DNA from: an uncultured Prevotellaceae bacterium
GTDB lineage: Bacteria > Bacteroidota > Bacteroidia > Bacteroidales > Bacteroidaceae
Assembly: GCA_902768785.1 (NCBI GenBank)
Contig: CACXMM010000007.1
Span: 28,524-92,523, forward strand
Direction of reading: 5' to 3'
Length of the DNA: 64,000 nt
Position 1 is the stretch's first letter; the number at the start of each line of letters is the position of its first letter. Positions 26,088-34,456 of this stretch are shown piece by piece. The notes beneath the pieces are model-generated. The model did not search any database. It was given only the letters and a program-made list of their open reading frames with translations, and was not told where the DNA came from. The translations under genes and the position numbers were made by a program.

Positions 26088-28183
26088 TTCCCAGCATCAT
26101 CATGTTTTATCATCCCGTCATCATACTCGCGTAGGTTCATAGTCTTCTCCATGTGTTTCGCCTTCCGTCCCTTAGAGAGTCGCCACGTCAGGTTCAACGT
26201 GAGCATGTTCGCATAGTCACTACTCGTCCAAAGCTGCTTTTTCCACACCCATTGATTAAGCAAAACAGATTGATCAGGCGTGACACAACTGTTCAGGAAA
26301 TGTTGCCAGAACACACTGACCGTCAGGTTCTTCGTGTGATAAGATGCAGAAATGTAGTATGCACCTCCTTGTCTTCCTTGATGTTCCCCCTCCAGAAATC
26401 GCCAGCCGTTGTCGGCATGACCCTTCAAAGTGAGGTTCTTTAAGTAAGCCACTACATCGAATCCACCCATCCAACTGGTGTAGTGATGTTGATAGTCGTC
26501 ACCGTAGTTAAAACTGCGGAACAGACTACCGTTGAGCATCAGCGATAATTTGTCAGGCACAAGATCCCAAGTGGTATTTTCATCAATTAGTAGCATGTGA
26601 CATCCTTTCTGGTTCGCATAGGTTGTGATGAAACATTCGCGGTCACCATTATACCCTCTTACGATTTTCATCATATCTACGTGTGTGTTCCTTCGATAAA
26701 GGGCAGAGAGCTCAGCATGGAATGCCTGATGCTGGAACGACAGCTGTGCCTGCTGTTCTAACCGTCTTGTAGGCTTCAGACTCGGGTTACCTGCTGTGAA
26801 CTCCATCTCATTGGTGCGTACCATGGCCTCACTAATCTTACTGGGTCGCGGTTTTTTATGAGTCAGTGTGAGGTTATATCTGAACTTCCATTTCTCACCG
26901 AGGAGATAACTCAGGGTTAGTTTGGGGGAAACCATCCAGTAGGTATGCTGCAGGTATTCCTGGCGGTCGAGTCCTAACCCTGCCACATAACTTAGTCGTC
27001 CCCACCGTCCTTTCAGCTCAGAGAACAAGTATTCGTTGTTGCTTCTCACACGGTCGGTTGTCAGTACGTCACCGTCGTAGTTATTACATAGAAAAGACTG
27101 ACGATACTGACATCCCATCAACCATGTGAAAGGACGAAGCACATTCTCGTAGATTACCTCTGAATTCAGTAGCCAGGTGTCACCGAGGATGGAATAGTGG
27201 TAGTCATCCCCTCCTATACCCTTATATAAATAGGTGTAGTCACCGTGAATGAAAGTGCCCACGACATTAGCAGTAAGTGATTGATGACGAGGGAAACGAT
27301 AATAGCCGTAGAGATCAAGTACGGGTGATGCGGAACGATCATCCGAGGTAATCGTCACTTCATGGAGCAATTCGTTCTGTTGCACGACTCTTAAGATGTC
27401 ATCATGAGGTGTACGCTTCAGCTCTCCCGATAGTTCCACTTGTGCCACATAACGGTTACTGTCGGCTATGTTGTATTTCAGTTGTAGATGGTGAGATACA
27501 ACATTCATGCGACGTGACAAATCATTCTGCCCCATTTGCCAAACATCACCGTTGCTCATCTGATAGGTGGCCTTCTCCTCGAAGCGGAAACCGTATAGGT
27601 CATGTTGTGACAGTGCATAACCAGCAGTCCACTCACTTTTCCCCTGATTCCATTTGGCAAAAAGATTATAGCTGCCGTTCATCGCCGTGACGGTCTGGGT
27701 GAGGTCGGCACCTGTCAGCCATCCGCTTTCAGCCCTTCTCGTCACGATATTGATCACGAAGCCCACATCCTGACCATAACGTACACCAGGATTGGAAATA
27801 TATTCCACATGATCTACATTCTGCATATCAAGCGACAGCAAATCGTCTTTCTCCGCCAGGATACCATCCACCCTCACTTGTACATCACCTAACAGTTCGG
27901 GAGCAGAAAGAGTATGTTGCACCTCATCTACCTTGATATGAGGCAAGGTCAGTTTACCTAGAAGGCTGAAGGTGTTGGGGGATGATTCTTTTTGACGGTT
28001 TGTAGGAAAGATCCACTTACCATCGGCTTTGTTCACCACACGGGCACCTTGCACCACCACCTCCTGTAACAGAATAGAGTCGTTGACCGTTTCCGTCTGA
28101 GTCTGTGCCATAACCGTTTCTGTAAGCCACAGAATCAGTCCTATGAGTATCCATTTTCTCTGTAATCTTTGCATTCTATCCAT
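26084..28183 (-). CDS. TonB-dependent outer-membrane receptor (short N-terminus)
   Basis: 699 residues. A signal peptide is followed directly by a plug-like domain: SILLQEVVVQGARVVNKADG, then LGDVQVRVDGILAEKDDLL and VEYISNPGVRYGQDVGFVIN. A long barrel follows. There is no carboxypeptidase-like N-terminal domain, in contrast to SusC proteins. The layout fits the outer membrane beta-barrel (OMP_b-brl_3) receptor family. It has its own strong promoter and lies downstream of a membrane-anchored regulator on the same strand. The ligand is unknown. Confidence 0.8.
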   Translation of the reverse strand: MDRMQRLQRKWILIGLILWLTETVMAQTQTETVNDSILLQEVVVQGARVVNKADGKWIFPTNRQKESSPNTFSLLGKLTLPHIKVDEVQHTLSAPELLGDVQVRVDGILAEKDDLLSLDMQNVDHVEYISNPGVRYGQDVGFVINIVTRRAESGWLTGADLTQTVTAMNGSYNLFAKWNQGKSEWTAGYALSQHDLYGFRFEEKATYQMSNGDVWQMGQNDLSRRMNVVSHHLQLKYNIADSNRYVAQVELSGELKRTPHDDILRVVQQNELLHEVTITSDDRSASPVLDLYGYYRFPRHQSLTANVVGTFIHGDYTYLYKGIGGDDYHYSILGDTWLLNSEVIYENVLRPFTWLMGCQYRQSFLCNNYDGDVLTTDRVRSNNEYLFSELKGRWGRLSYVAGLGLDRQEYLQHTYWMVSPKLTLSYLLGEKWKFRYNLTLTHKKPRPSKISEAMVRTNEMEFTAGNPSLKPTRRLEQQAQLSFQHQAFHAELSALYRRNTHVDMMKIVRGYNGDRECFITTYANQKGCHMLLIDENTTWDLVPDKLSLMLNGSLFRSFNYGDDYQHHYTSWMGGFDVVAYLKNLTLKGHADNGWRFLEGEHQGRQGGAYYISASYHTKNLTVSVFWQHFLNSCVTPDQSVLLNQWVWKKQLWTSSDYANMLTLNLTWRLSKGRKAKHMEKTMNLREYDDGMIKHDDAGK

Positions 28184-28246
28184 ACCAATCGTTATTGATT
28201 AAACCGTTGTTTCTTGACAGAACATCCGGAGCACTGGATGCGGATG

Positions 28247-28277
28247 CAAAGTTACGTGAAAGGATCTCAGACAACAA
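28247..28277 (-). promoter_or_regulatory. Promoter of the TonB-type receptor
   Basis: On the minus strand, TTTG (28274-28277), a 19-bp spacer and TAACTTTG (28247-28254) give an exact Bacteroidota consensus, 63 bp before the receptor start. Confidence 0.75.
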
Positions 28278-28338
28278 AAAAACTCCCTGACATTAGTCTG
28301 ACATTTCACTGACAATTCAGAGAATGGATAGGATAGTA

Positions 28339-28365
28339 CCCTTTTCTTTTACCCAAAGAAAAGGG
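28339..28365 (-). terminator. Hairpin between regulator and receptor genes
   Basis: A perfect 11-bp stem (CCCTTTTCTTT at 28339-28349, AAAGAAAAGGG at 28355-28365) with a five-base loop lies just after the regulator stop at 28389. There is no clear T tail on the minus strand, so termination is possible but not certain. Confidence 0.4.
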
Positions 28366-28388
28366 GCATAGTTTGGGCTACGGGGTAG

Positions 28389-29099
28389 TTATGAGGGATT
28401 AACCGTGAGGTAATATGCCCTGCCACGGTCCGATTCGATGCGGATGCCCTCTTTCTCAATGATGGGCTTCACCCTCCTTATCAATGTATAAAGGGTTTCG
28501 CTGGGATCTTCCTTCTTCGGCCAGAGCACCTCACATATATCCTGCTTACTCAGTCGGTGATCCTTGGCCTCGAAGAACATCGTCATCAGCTGCTGTTGCA
28601 TAGGAGTGAGATGGATATGACTGCCTTCATGGTAGAAAGACTGATCAGAATAGGAATAAGTGAGTCCGCCCAGCACGATGGAAGAACTGGATGTCATGAA
28701 GTCTTCTTCAATGGAAGAAGGACGGTAACAGAAAACCATCCAGAGGATGGCTGCCAGCATCAGGACATACGACAGTCGTTGATCCGACATCTGGTAAATG
28801 GTGGCCATCGAACAATCGGCCGAGCCCACCATTTCCAGTCGGGATTGTCCGTCTCGTCTCGTCACCTTCATGGCCAGATAGGCGCGTTCACGCAGCTCCT
28901 CAATGGTGAGATACTGGCGATAGGTGCGTATAGTGTCGGCAGTGATACGGTCACTGCGTTTCTCCATCAATGTCTTCGACAAAGCCTGATGGAGATCTTG
29001 ATCAATAGCATGTGCCGTTCTGTGATAACTGCCTATACCTGTGACAGCCGATGAGAGCACCAATGCCATGAAGACAAGGACGACGACGTAGGGTTTCAT
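28389..29099 (-). CDS. Membrane-anchored winged-helix regulator
   Basis: 236 residues. A hydrophobic span at about 5-22 and a second at about 108-124 enclose a sensor-sized segment of about 85 residues. The C-terminal part (about 140-234) is an OmpR-type winged helix: LTPMQQQLMTMFFEAKDHR, LSKQDICEVLW, TLYTLIRRVKPIIEKEG and the wing IESDRGRAYYLTV. The likely topology is N-in, periplasmic loop, C-in, so the DNA-binding end is cytoplasmic. It lies upstream of the TonB-type receptor and may control it. No histidine kinase or receiver domain is present, so it would act as a one-component sensor. Confidence 0.75.
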   Translation of the reverse strand: MKPYVVVLVFMALVLSSAVTGIGSYHRTAHAIDQDLHQALSKTLMEKRSDRITADTIRTYRQYLTIEELRERAYLAMKVTRRDGQSRLEMVGSADCSMATIYQMSDQRLSYVLMLAAILWMVFCYRPSSIEEDFMTSSSSIVLGGLTYSYSDQSFYHEGSHIHLTPMQQQLMTMFFEAKDHRLSKQDICEVLWPKKEDPSETLYTLIRRVKPIIEKEGIRIESDRGRAYYLTVNPS

Positions 29100-29108
29100 A
29101 ACGTTGTG

Positions 29109-29576
29109 TTAAAAGGGCAGGTCGTCAGCAGCACTCTCCCCCTCCTGCGGCTGTGCAGGTGGGAACGCAGCGGCCTGCTGTGCAGGTTGCTGTACTTGCT
29201 GTGCAGGCTGTGCCTGTTGTGTAAATCCTGCTGGCGGTGGAGGGAATGCACCCGGAGCAGCCATCGGCTGGGCTCCCATGGCTGCAGCCTGGGCTGCTGC
29301 GGGATCCACACGGTCAACGCGCCAGGCGGATAAGGTATTGTACCAACGTCCCTGATACTCACGGGCATCCACGTCAAAGCTCACTCGCAGCTCTTCACCT
29401 ACCTGGATATTCATGGCCGCAATACGATCGGCACCGAACACGCGGAAACAACACTTCCTTGGGTACTGGTCGTGTGTCTCAATAACATACTCCTGACTCT
29501 TCCACGCGTTTCCTGTACGAGAAGAGACACCACCCTGCTCAGCGAGCACGGCAATCACTTTACCTTCTATTTCCAT
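29109..29576 (-). CDS. DUF3127 OB-fold protein with an SSB-like tail
   Basis: 155 residues. The first 100 or so (MEIEGKVIAVLAEQGG, WKSQEYVIETHDQYPRK, LRVSFDVDAREYQGRWYN) match the DUF3127 family, predicted to be an OB fold. A linker rich in Ala, Pro and Gln (about 105-140) leads to a C-terminus ending in DDLPF. That ending matches the acidic tip by which SSB proteins recruit partners (DDDIPF in E. coli). This points to a single-stranded DNA-binding role, by inference. It is transcribed away from dnaN and is 9 bp before the membrane regulator. Confidence 0.8.
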   Translation of the reverse strand: MEIEGKVIAVLAEQGGVSSRTGNAWKSQEYVIETHDQYPRKCCFRVFGADRIAAMNIQVGEELRVSFDVDAREYQGRWYNTLSAWRVDRVDPAAAQAAAMGAQPMAAPGAFPPPPAGFTQQAQPAQQVQQPAQQAAAFPPAQPQEGESAADDLPF

Positions 29577-29699
29577 AATCTATTAATAATTTTGAACGAT
29601 TCTCTTGATTGTCTGTGTGTATTCTCCACAAACTTTCTTGTCTTTTTCCTTACGGAGTGCGAAATTAATAAAATAGTTCTTAATCTGGAAACATTTTAA

Positions 29700-29750
29700 G
29701 CGTTTTTTTATTCTTTTATTTTTTTATTCTTTTATTTTTTCGTATTTTTG
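29700..29750 (+). promoter_or_regulatory. T-rich repeat and dnaN promoter
   Basis: A direct repeat of TTATTCTTTTATTTTTT leads into the -7 box TATTTTTG at 29743-29750, 44 bp before dnaN. The 218-bp divergent region between the DUF3127 gene and dnaN holds nothing else clear. Confidence 0.5.
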
Positions 29751-29794
29751 TAGCCAGTTTATACAAATAGGTAATAACTAAAAACATCATACCA

Positions 29795-30919
29795 ATGAGA
29801 TTTACACTATCAAGTTCTGCTCTGAGCAGCCGACTGTCAACCCTTTCGAAGGTGATTAACAGCAAGAACGCGCTGCCCATTCTGGATTGTTTTCTTTTCG
29901 AAGTCGTGAACAACACACTGGCCATTACCGCTTCCGACAGTGAAAACGTGATGAAAACCAGCATACCCCTTGACGACAGTGACGGTGAGGGGAAGTTTAC
30001 TGTGAACAACCGTACGATCTTAGATGCTGTAAAGGAACTGCCCGAGCAGCCGCTCACCATCGATGTGGATATAAACAGCTTTGCCATTAAGGTCATCTAC
30101 CAGAATGGTTTGTATAATTTTACTGGTCAGAACGCTGAGGAGTATCCTCTAGTACAGTCCATGCCTGAGGGTGTCACCACTTTGTCTCTGCCTTCCTACG
30201 AATTGTCTGACAATATCTCCCGTTCTGTCTTTGCCACAGCAACAGAAGAGCTGCGTCCTGTGATGAACGGTATTTACTTTGATCTCACCCCCGATGCCCT
30301 GGCCATCGTAGCTAGCGACGGTCATAAGCTGGTACGCAACAGGATCTTTAGTGTAAAGACTGAAATACCCACAGCATTTATCCTGCCGAAGAAACCGGCC
30401 AACCTGTTGAAGAATGTGTTAGGAAAGGACGACAGTGACGTGTCGATTCGTTTTGACGAACGAAACGCCGAGATTGCCTTCGGTGATACCCTGCTTCAAT
30501 GCCGTCTGATCGAAGGGCGTTATCCCAACTACAATAGCGTAATCCCCCAAAATAACCCCAACCAGCTGACCATCGACAGGAAAGTGCTCATCGGCGCCCT
30601 TCGCCGCGTGCTCCCCTTTGCCAGTGAGAGCAGCCAGCTAATTCGTCTGCATTTGGAGAATGGCAAAATCGAGATTTCTTCCGAAGATATCGACTTCGCC
30701 ACCAGTGCCAAAGAGGAGATTCCCTGCGATTACAACGGCAGCAACATGAACATTGGTTTTAAAGGTACGTCTCTCAGCGACATCCTGAACAACTTAGCTA
30801 GCGATGAAGTGGAGTTGCAGCTTGCCGATCCCAGTCGTCCCTGTCTGATCATCCCTTGCACACAACCCGAGAACGAAGATGTGCTCATGCTGATCATGCC
30901 TATGCTCCTGAACGATTAA
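29795..30919 (+). CDS. dnaN: DNA polymerase III sliding clamp
   Basis: The beta clamp that holds the replicative polymerase on DNA. 374 residues in three similar domains, typical length. Visible signatures are LSKVINSKNALPILDCFLFE near the N-terminus, EEYPLVQSMPEG, ELRPVMNGIYFDL, ASDGHKLVRN, RLIEGRYPNYNSVIP and the C-terminal PCLIIPCT and MLIMPMLLND. It starts a codirectional run with an exonuclease, DUF4835 and recN. Confidence 0.96.
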   Translation: MRFTLSSSALSSRLSTLSKVINSKNALPILDCFLFEVVNNTLAITASDSENVMKTSIPLDDSDGEGKFTVNNRTILDAVKELPEQPLTIDVDINSFAIKVIYQNGLYNFTGQNAEEYPLVQSMPEGVTTLSLPSYELSDNISRSVFATATEELRPVMNGIYFDLTPDALAIVASDGHKLVRNRIFSVKTEIPTAFILPKKPANLLKNVLGKDDSDVSIRFDERNAEIAFGDTLLQCRLIEGRYPNYNSVIPQNNPNQLTIDRKVLIGALRRVLPFASESSQLIRLHLENGKIEISSEDIDFATSAKEEIPCDYNGSNMNIGFKGTSLSDILNNLASDEVELQLADPSRPCLIIPCTQPENEDVLMLIMPMLLND

Positions 30920-30930
30920 CAGGTGGAAAC

Positions 30931-31788
30931 ATGAAACTCAATCTTACTAAGCCCCTTATTGTCTTCGATTTGGAGACAACGGGGCTTGATCTTGTTAAGG
31001 ACAGGATCATCCAGATTTCATATATTAAAGTGTATCCCGACGGTAAAGAAGAACGGGAGAACTTGTTTGTAAACCCCGAGAAAGAAATCCCCGCTGAAGT
31101 GGTACAACTGACGGGTATCACCAATGAGCAGGTAAAAGGACAGCCCACATTTAAACAACTGTCTGCCAAACTGGTAAAGCAGTTCCAAGGGTGCGACTTC
31201 GCCGGATTTAACTCTAACCACTTCGATGTTCCCATGCTGGCAGAGGAATTCCTGCGCGCTGGATATGACTTCGACTTCTCGAAGTCCCGATTAATCGATG
31301 CACAGACCATCTTCCACAAGATGGAACGCCGCAATCTCGCTGCTGCCTATAAGTTCTACTGCGGACGGAAAATGGAGGATGACTTCACCGCTCACAAGGC
31401 AGATGAGGATACCGAGGCCACCTACCGTGTCCTCCAAGGGGAACTTGATATGTATGCCCCTGGTAAACAAGAGGAGCCGGAACGACAGCTGAACAACGAT
31501 ATGGACGAACTTGCCGCTTTCTCGAAGACAAACGACAATGTTGACTTTGCCGGGCGCATCGTTTGGAGAGAGATGACCGATGCACAAGGTCATGTGCTGA
31601 CTGATGTCAATGGACAACCTCGGAAATATGAGGTATTCAACTTCGGTAAGTATAAGGGATGGGGGGTGGCCGACGTACTTCACCGCGACCCAGGCTACTA
31701 TAGCTGGATGCTGTCAAGCGAGTTCACCTACAACACCAAGCAGGTACTGACACGTATCCGTCTTCGTGAGTTCAATAACCGGTCATGA
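30931..31788 (+). CDS. DnaQ-like 3'-5' exonuclease
   Basis: 285 residues from ATG 30931. A frame beginning at 30856 would lie inside dnaN, so I rejected it. The DEDD exonuclease core occupies about 1-170: Exo I FDLETTGLDL, Exo II FAGFNSNHFDVPML and Exo III AHKADEDTEAT. The C-terminus (FNFGKYKGWGVADVLHRDPG, then YYSWMLSSEF) resembles the ExoX C-terminal-like domain. It sits 11 bp after dnaN and may proofread or process ends at the replisome, by inference. A DnaE-associated epsilon subunit is also possible. Confidence 0.87.
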   Translation: MKLNLTKPLIVFDLETTGLDLVKDRIIQISYIKVYPDGKEERENLFVNPEKEIPAEVVQLTGITNEQVKGQPTFKQLSAKLVKQFQGCDFAGFNSNHFDVPMLAEEFLRAGYDFDFSKSRLIDAQTIFHKMERRNLAAAYKFYCGRKMEDDFTAHKADEDTEATYRVLQGELDMYAPGKQEEPERQLNNDMDELAAFSKTNDNVDFAGRIVWREMTDAQGHVLTDVNGQPRKYEVFNFGKYKGWGVADVLHRDPGYYSWMLSSEFTYNTKQVLTRIRLREFNNRS

Positions 31789-32777
31789 CACATAAGCAGA
31801 TGACAAGGACAAGAATCACCTGGCAGAAGATCTCCAATTTCATTTTCAGGCCTGTCGCCTCCGATGGTCTGAAAAGCTTTCTCTGTGGAGGTGTTCTTCT
31901 CCTCTCGATGATCTGCCAGACCGTTCATGCACAGGAACTCTTAGCTAAGGTAGTGATTAACCACAAACAGATTCAAGGCACCGACGCCAGTGTGTTCGAC
32001 AACCTGCAACAGACACTGGAGCAGTTCATCAACGAGCGGCAATGGACAGCTTTGCATTTCCAGAAGAATGAGCGTATTCCATGCAACTTCAACATTACGG
32101 TGACCAAGTACGACCAGAGTGAAAACCTGTTTAGCTGCACAGCCTTGATCCTAGCCAACAGACCCGTTTTTAACGCCTCTTATACCACCACCTTATATAA
32201 TAATAGAGACGCAGACTTCAACTTCCAGTTTACTCAGTTCGACCAACTGAACTTCAACGAGGAGATGATTGACAACCAGCTCACAGCCCTCATCGCCTAC
32301 TATGCGTACCTGATCATCGGCATGAACCTCGACTCTTTTGCCCCAATGGGTGGAGAAGATATCCTGCAACGCTGTCTGAACCTGGCTAACAATGCCCAGA
32401 ACCTGAATTTCCCAGGCTGGAAAGCCTTTGACAACAGTAGGAACCGTTTTGCCATCATCAACGACTATATGGAGGGTGCCATGAAACCTTTCCGCCAGCT
32501 GCAATACGACTATTACCGTACAGGACTTGATGAGATGGCGAACAACGTGGAACGTGGCAGGACGAATATCAGCACTGCCCTCGAGAACGACCTGAAGAAA
32601 TGTCACGAGGACCGTCCACTGAGCCTCCTTCCCCAAATATGGACAGACTATAAAAAAGATGAGCTGTCGAACATATACAAAGGGAAAGGCACGCAGAAAG
32701 AAAAGGAAACGGTCTATGACATTTTGTTCTCCATCAATGCCTCACAGAACAATTACTGGGAGAAAATCAAGGAATAG
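31785..32777 (+). CDS. DUF4835 family exported protein (PorD-like)
   Basis: 330 residues. A long N-terminus precedes the hydrophobic leader (FLCGGVLLLSMICQTVHAQ). The mature part QELLAKVVINHKQIQGTDAS, with DFNFQFTQFDQLNFNEEM and NYWEKIKE at the end, matches DUF4835. Some annotations link this family to type IX secretion (PorD). I cannot confirm that from sequence, though CotH proteins with T9SS-like tails are encoded nearby. The start overlaps the exonuclease stop by four bases (ATGA). recN follows 17 bp downstream. Confidence 0.8.
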   Translation: MTHKQMTRTRITWQKISNFIFRPVASDGLKSFLCGGVLLLSMICQTVHAQELLAKVVINHKQIQGTDASVFDNLQQTLEQFINERQWTALHFQKNERIPCNFNITVTKYDQSENLFSCTALILANRPVFNASYTTTLYNNRDADFNFQFTQFDQLNFNEEMIDNQLTALIAYYAYLIIGMNLDSFAPMGGEDILQRCLNLANNAQNLNFPGWKAFDNSRNRFAIINDYMEGAMKPFRQLQYDYYRTGLDEMANNVERGRTNISTALENDLKKCHEDRPLSLLPQIWTDYKKDELSNIYKGKGTQKEKETVYDILFSINASQNNYWEKIKE

Positions 32778-32794
32778 CTTTTCGCAGAAAAACC

Positions 32795-34456
32795 ATGATC
32801 AAGCAACTTTATATCAAGAACTTCACCCTGATAGATACACTGGATATGACTTTCCTGCCTGGATTCTCTGTCATTACAGGAGAAACGGGCGCGGGAAAGA
32901 GCATCATTCTGGGAGCTATCTCCTTGTTGTTGGGACAACGAGCCGACACCAAAGCCATCAAGAGTGGTGCTGACCGTTGTGTCATCGAAGCCCATTTTGA
33001 CCTCAGCCGCTATCAGATGGAGTCGTTCTTCAAGGATCATGACATCGAATACGATGCTACCGACTGTATCCTCCGACGAGAGCTGACCGCCTCCGGAAAG
33101 AGCCGTGCCTTCATCAACGACACCCCCGTCCAGCTCACGCAGATGCGACAGCTTGGACAGCAGTTGGTGGATATCCACTCTCAACACAAGAACCTGTTAC
33201 TCCAAGAAGAGGATTTCCAGCTTCACGTAGTGGATATCATTGCAGATGACCACCAGCTGCTGGAGACCTATCAACAGCTCTATCGTGACTATCTCTCGGC
33301 CAAGAAAGCGGTAAGGGAGATGCAGGAGACCATGGATCGGGCAAACGAAAACGAGGATTTCATGCGCTTTCAGCTGACGGAACTCAGTGAGATCCAATTA
33401 CGTGAGGGTCTGCAAGAGGAACTGGAGCAGGAAAGTGAGACGCTCAGTCATGCTGAGGAAATCAAAGGTGCCCTATACTCCACCGATGGCTTCCTTACCC
33501 ACGATGACGGAGGAATCATCGAACGCTTGAAAGAGGCATCACGCACACTGACTGCCATTCAGGATGTGTATCCCGATATCAAGGAAGCTGCAGCACGATT
33601 GGACAGTTGCTACATCGAGTTGAAAGACATTGCCGGTGAGGTGAGCAGTCGTGCAGAGGACTTCGACTTCAACCCCCAACGGCTGGAGGAGATCAATACG
33701 ATACTCGATACCATCTATTCCCTGGAGAAGAAGCATCATGTGAAGACCGTGGAAGAACTGATGGGTATCCGCGACCAAATTCGTCAACAACTCAACCAGA
33801 TAGACAACAGCGAAGAGGAGATGAAACGTCTACAGGAAGAGGAAGAGCAGCTGCGAGGGAAGTGTGAACAGACAGCAGCAAAGCTCACCAAACTCCGTGA
33901 GAAAGCAGCAAGAACCATCGAGAAAGAGATGCTGAAACGTCTTGTCCCCTTAGGAATTCCTCATGTCCGTTTTGAGATTCTTCGTGAGGACAAGCCATTG
34001 TCTGCCGATGGCTCCGACCATATCAGCTTCCTCTTCAGCGCCAACACCAACACCCCACTGCAGCCGGTGAGCGAGGTGGCATCCGGTGGTGAGGTGGCCC
34101 GTGTGATGTTGTCACTGAAAGCGATGATCAGCGGTGCTGTCAAGCTACCGACAATCATCTTTGATGAAATCGACACGGGTGTAAGCGGAAAGATCGCCGA
34201 GATGATGGCAAAGATCATGCAGGAGATGGGAGCATCCGACCGTCAGGTAATCAGCATCACTCACCTGCCACAGATTGCTGCCCGCGGTACCACCCACTAT
34301 AAAGTATATAAGGAGGAAACTCCACAGGGCACTACCTCACGTATGCTCATGCTGAACAATGAGGAACGTGTCCATGAGATTGCCCAGATGCTGAGTGGCA
34401 GCGATATTACCGAAGCAGCCATCAGTAATGCGAAGGAGTTACTCAAACAGTCATGA
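32795..34456 (+). CDS. recN: DNA repair ATPase RecN
   Basis: An SMC-like ATPase in double-strand break repair. 553 residues, normal length. Walker A GETGAGKSIILGAI lies at about 28-41, followed by a coiled-coil middle (about 150-360, dense in Glu, Gln and Lys). The C-terminal signature VASGGEVARVMLSLK and Walker B TIIFDEIDTGVSGK are followed by ITHLPQIAARG. It lies in the replication and repair run after dnaN and overlaps the next gene by four bases. Confidence 0.95.
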   Translation: MIKQLYIKNFTLIDTLDMTFLPGFSVITGETGAGKSIILGAISLLLGQRADTKAIKSGADRCVIEAHFDLSRYQMESFFKDHDIEYDATDCILRRELTASGKSRAFINDTPVQLTQMRQLGQQLVDIHSQHKNLLLQEEDFQLHVVDIIADDHQLLETYQQLYRDYLSAKKAVREMQETMDRANENEDFMRFQLTELSEIQLREGLQEELEQESETLSHAEEIKGALYSTDGFLTHDDGGIIERLKEASRTLTAIQDVYPDIKEAAARLDSCYIELKDIAGEVSSRAEDFDFNPQRLEEINTILDTIYSLEKKHHVKTVEELMGIRDQIRQQLNQIDNSEEEMKRLQEEEEQLRGKCEQTAAKLTKLREKAARTIEKEMLKRLVPLGIPHVRFEILREDKPLSADGSDHISFLFSANTNTPLQPVSEVASGGEVARVMLSLKAMISGAVKLPTIIFDEIDTGVSGKIAEMMAKIMQEMGASDRQVISITHLPQIAARGTTHYKVYKEETPQGTTSRMLMLNNEERVHEIAQMLSGSDITEAAISNAKELLKQS

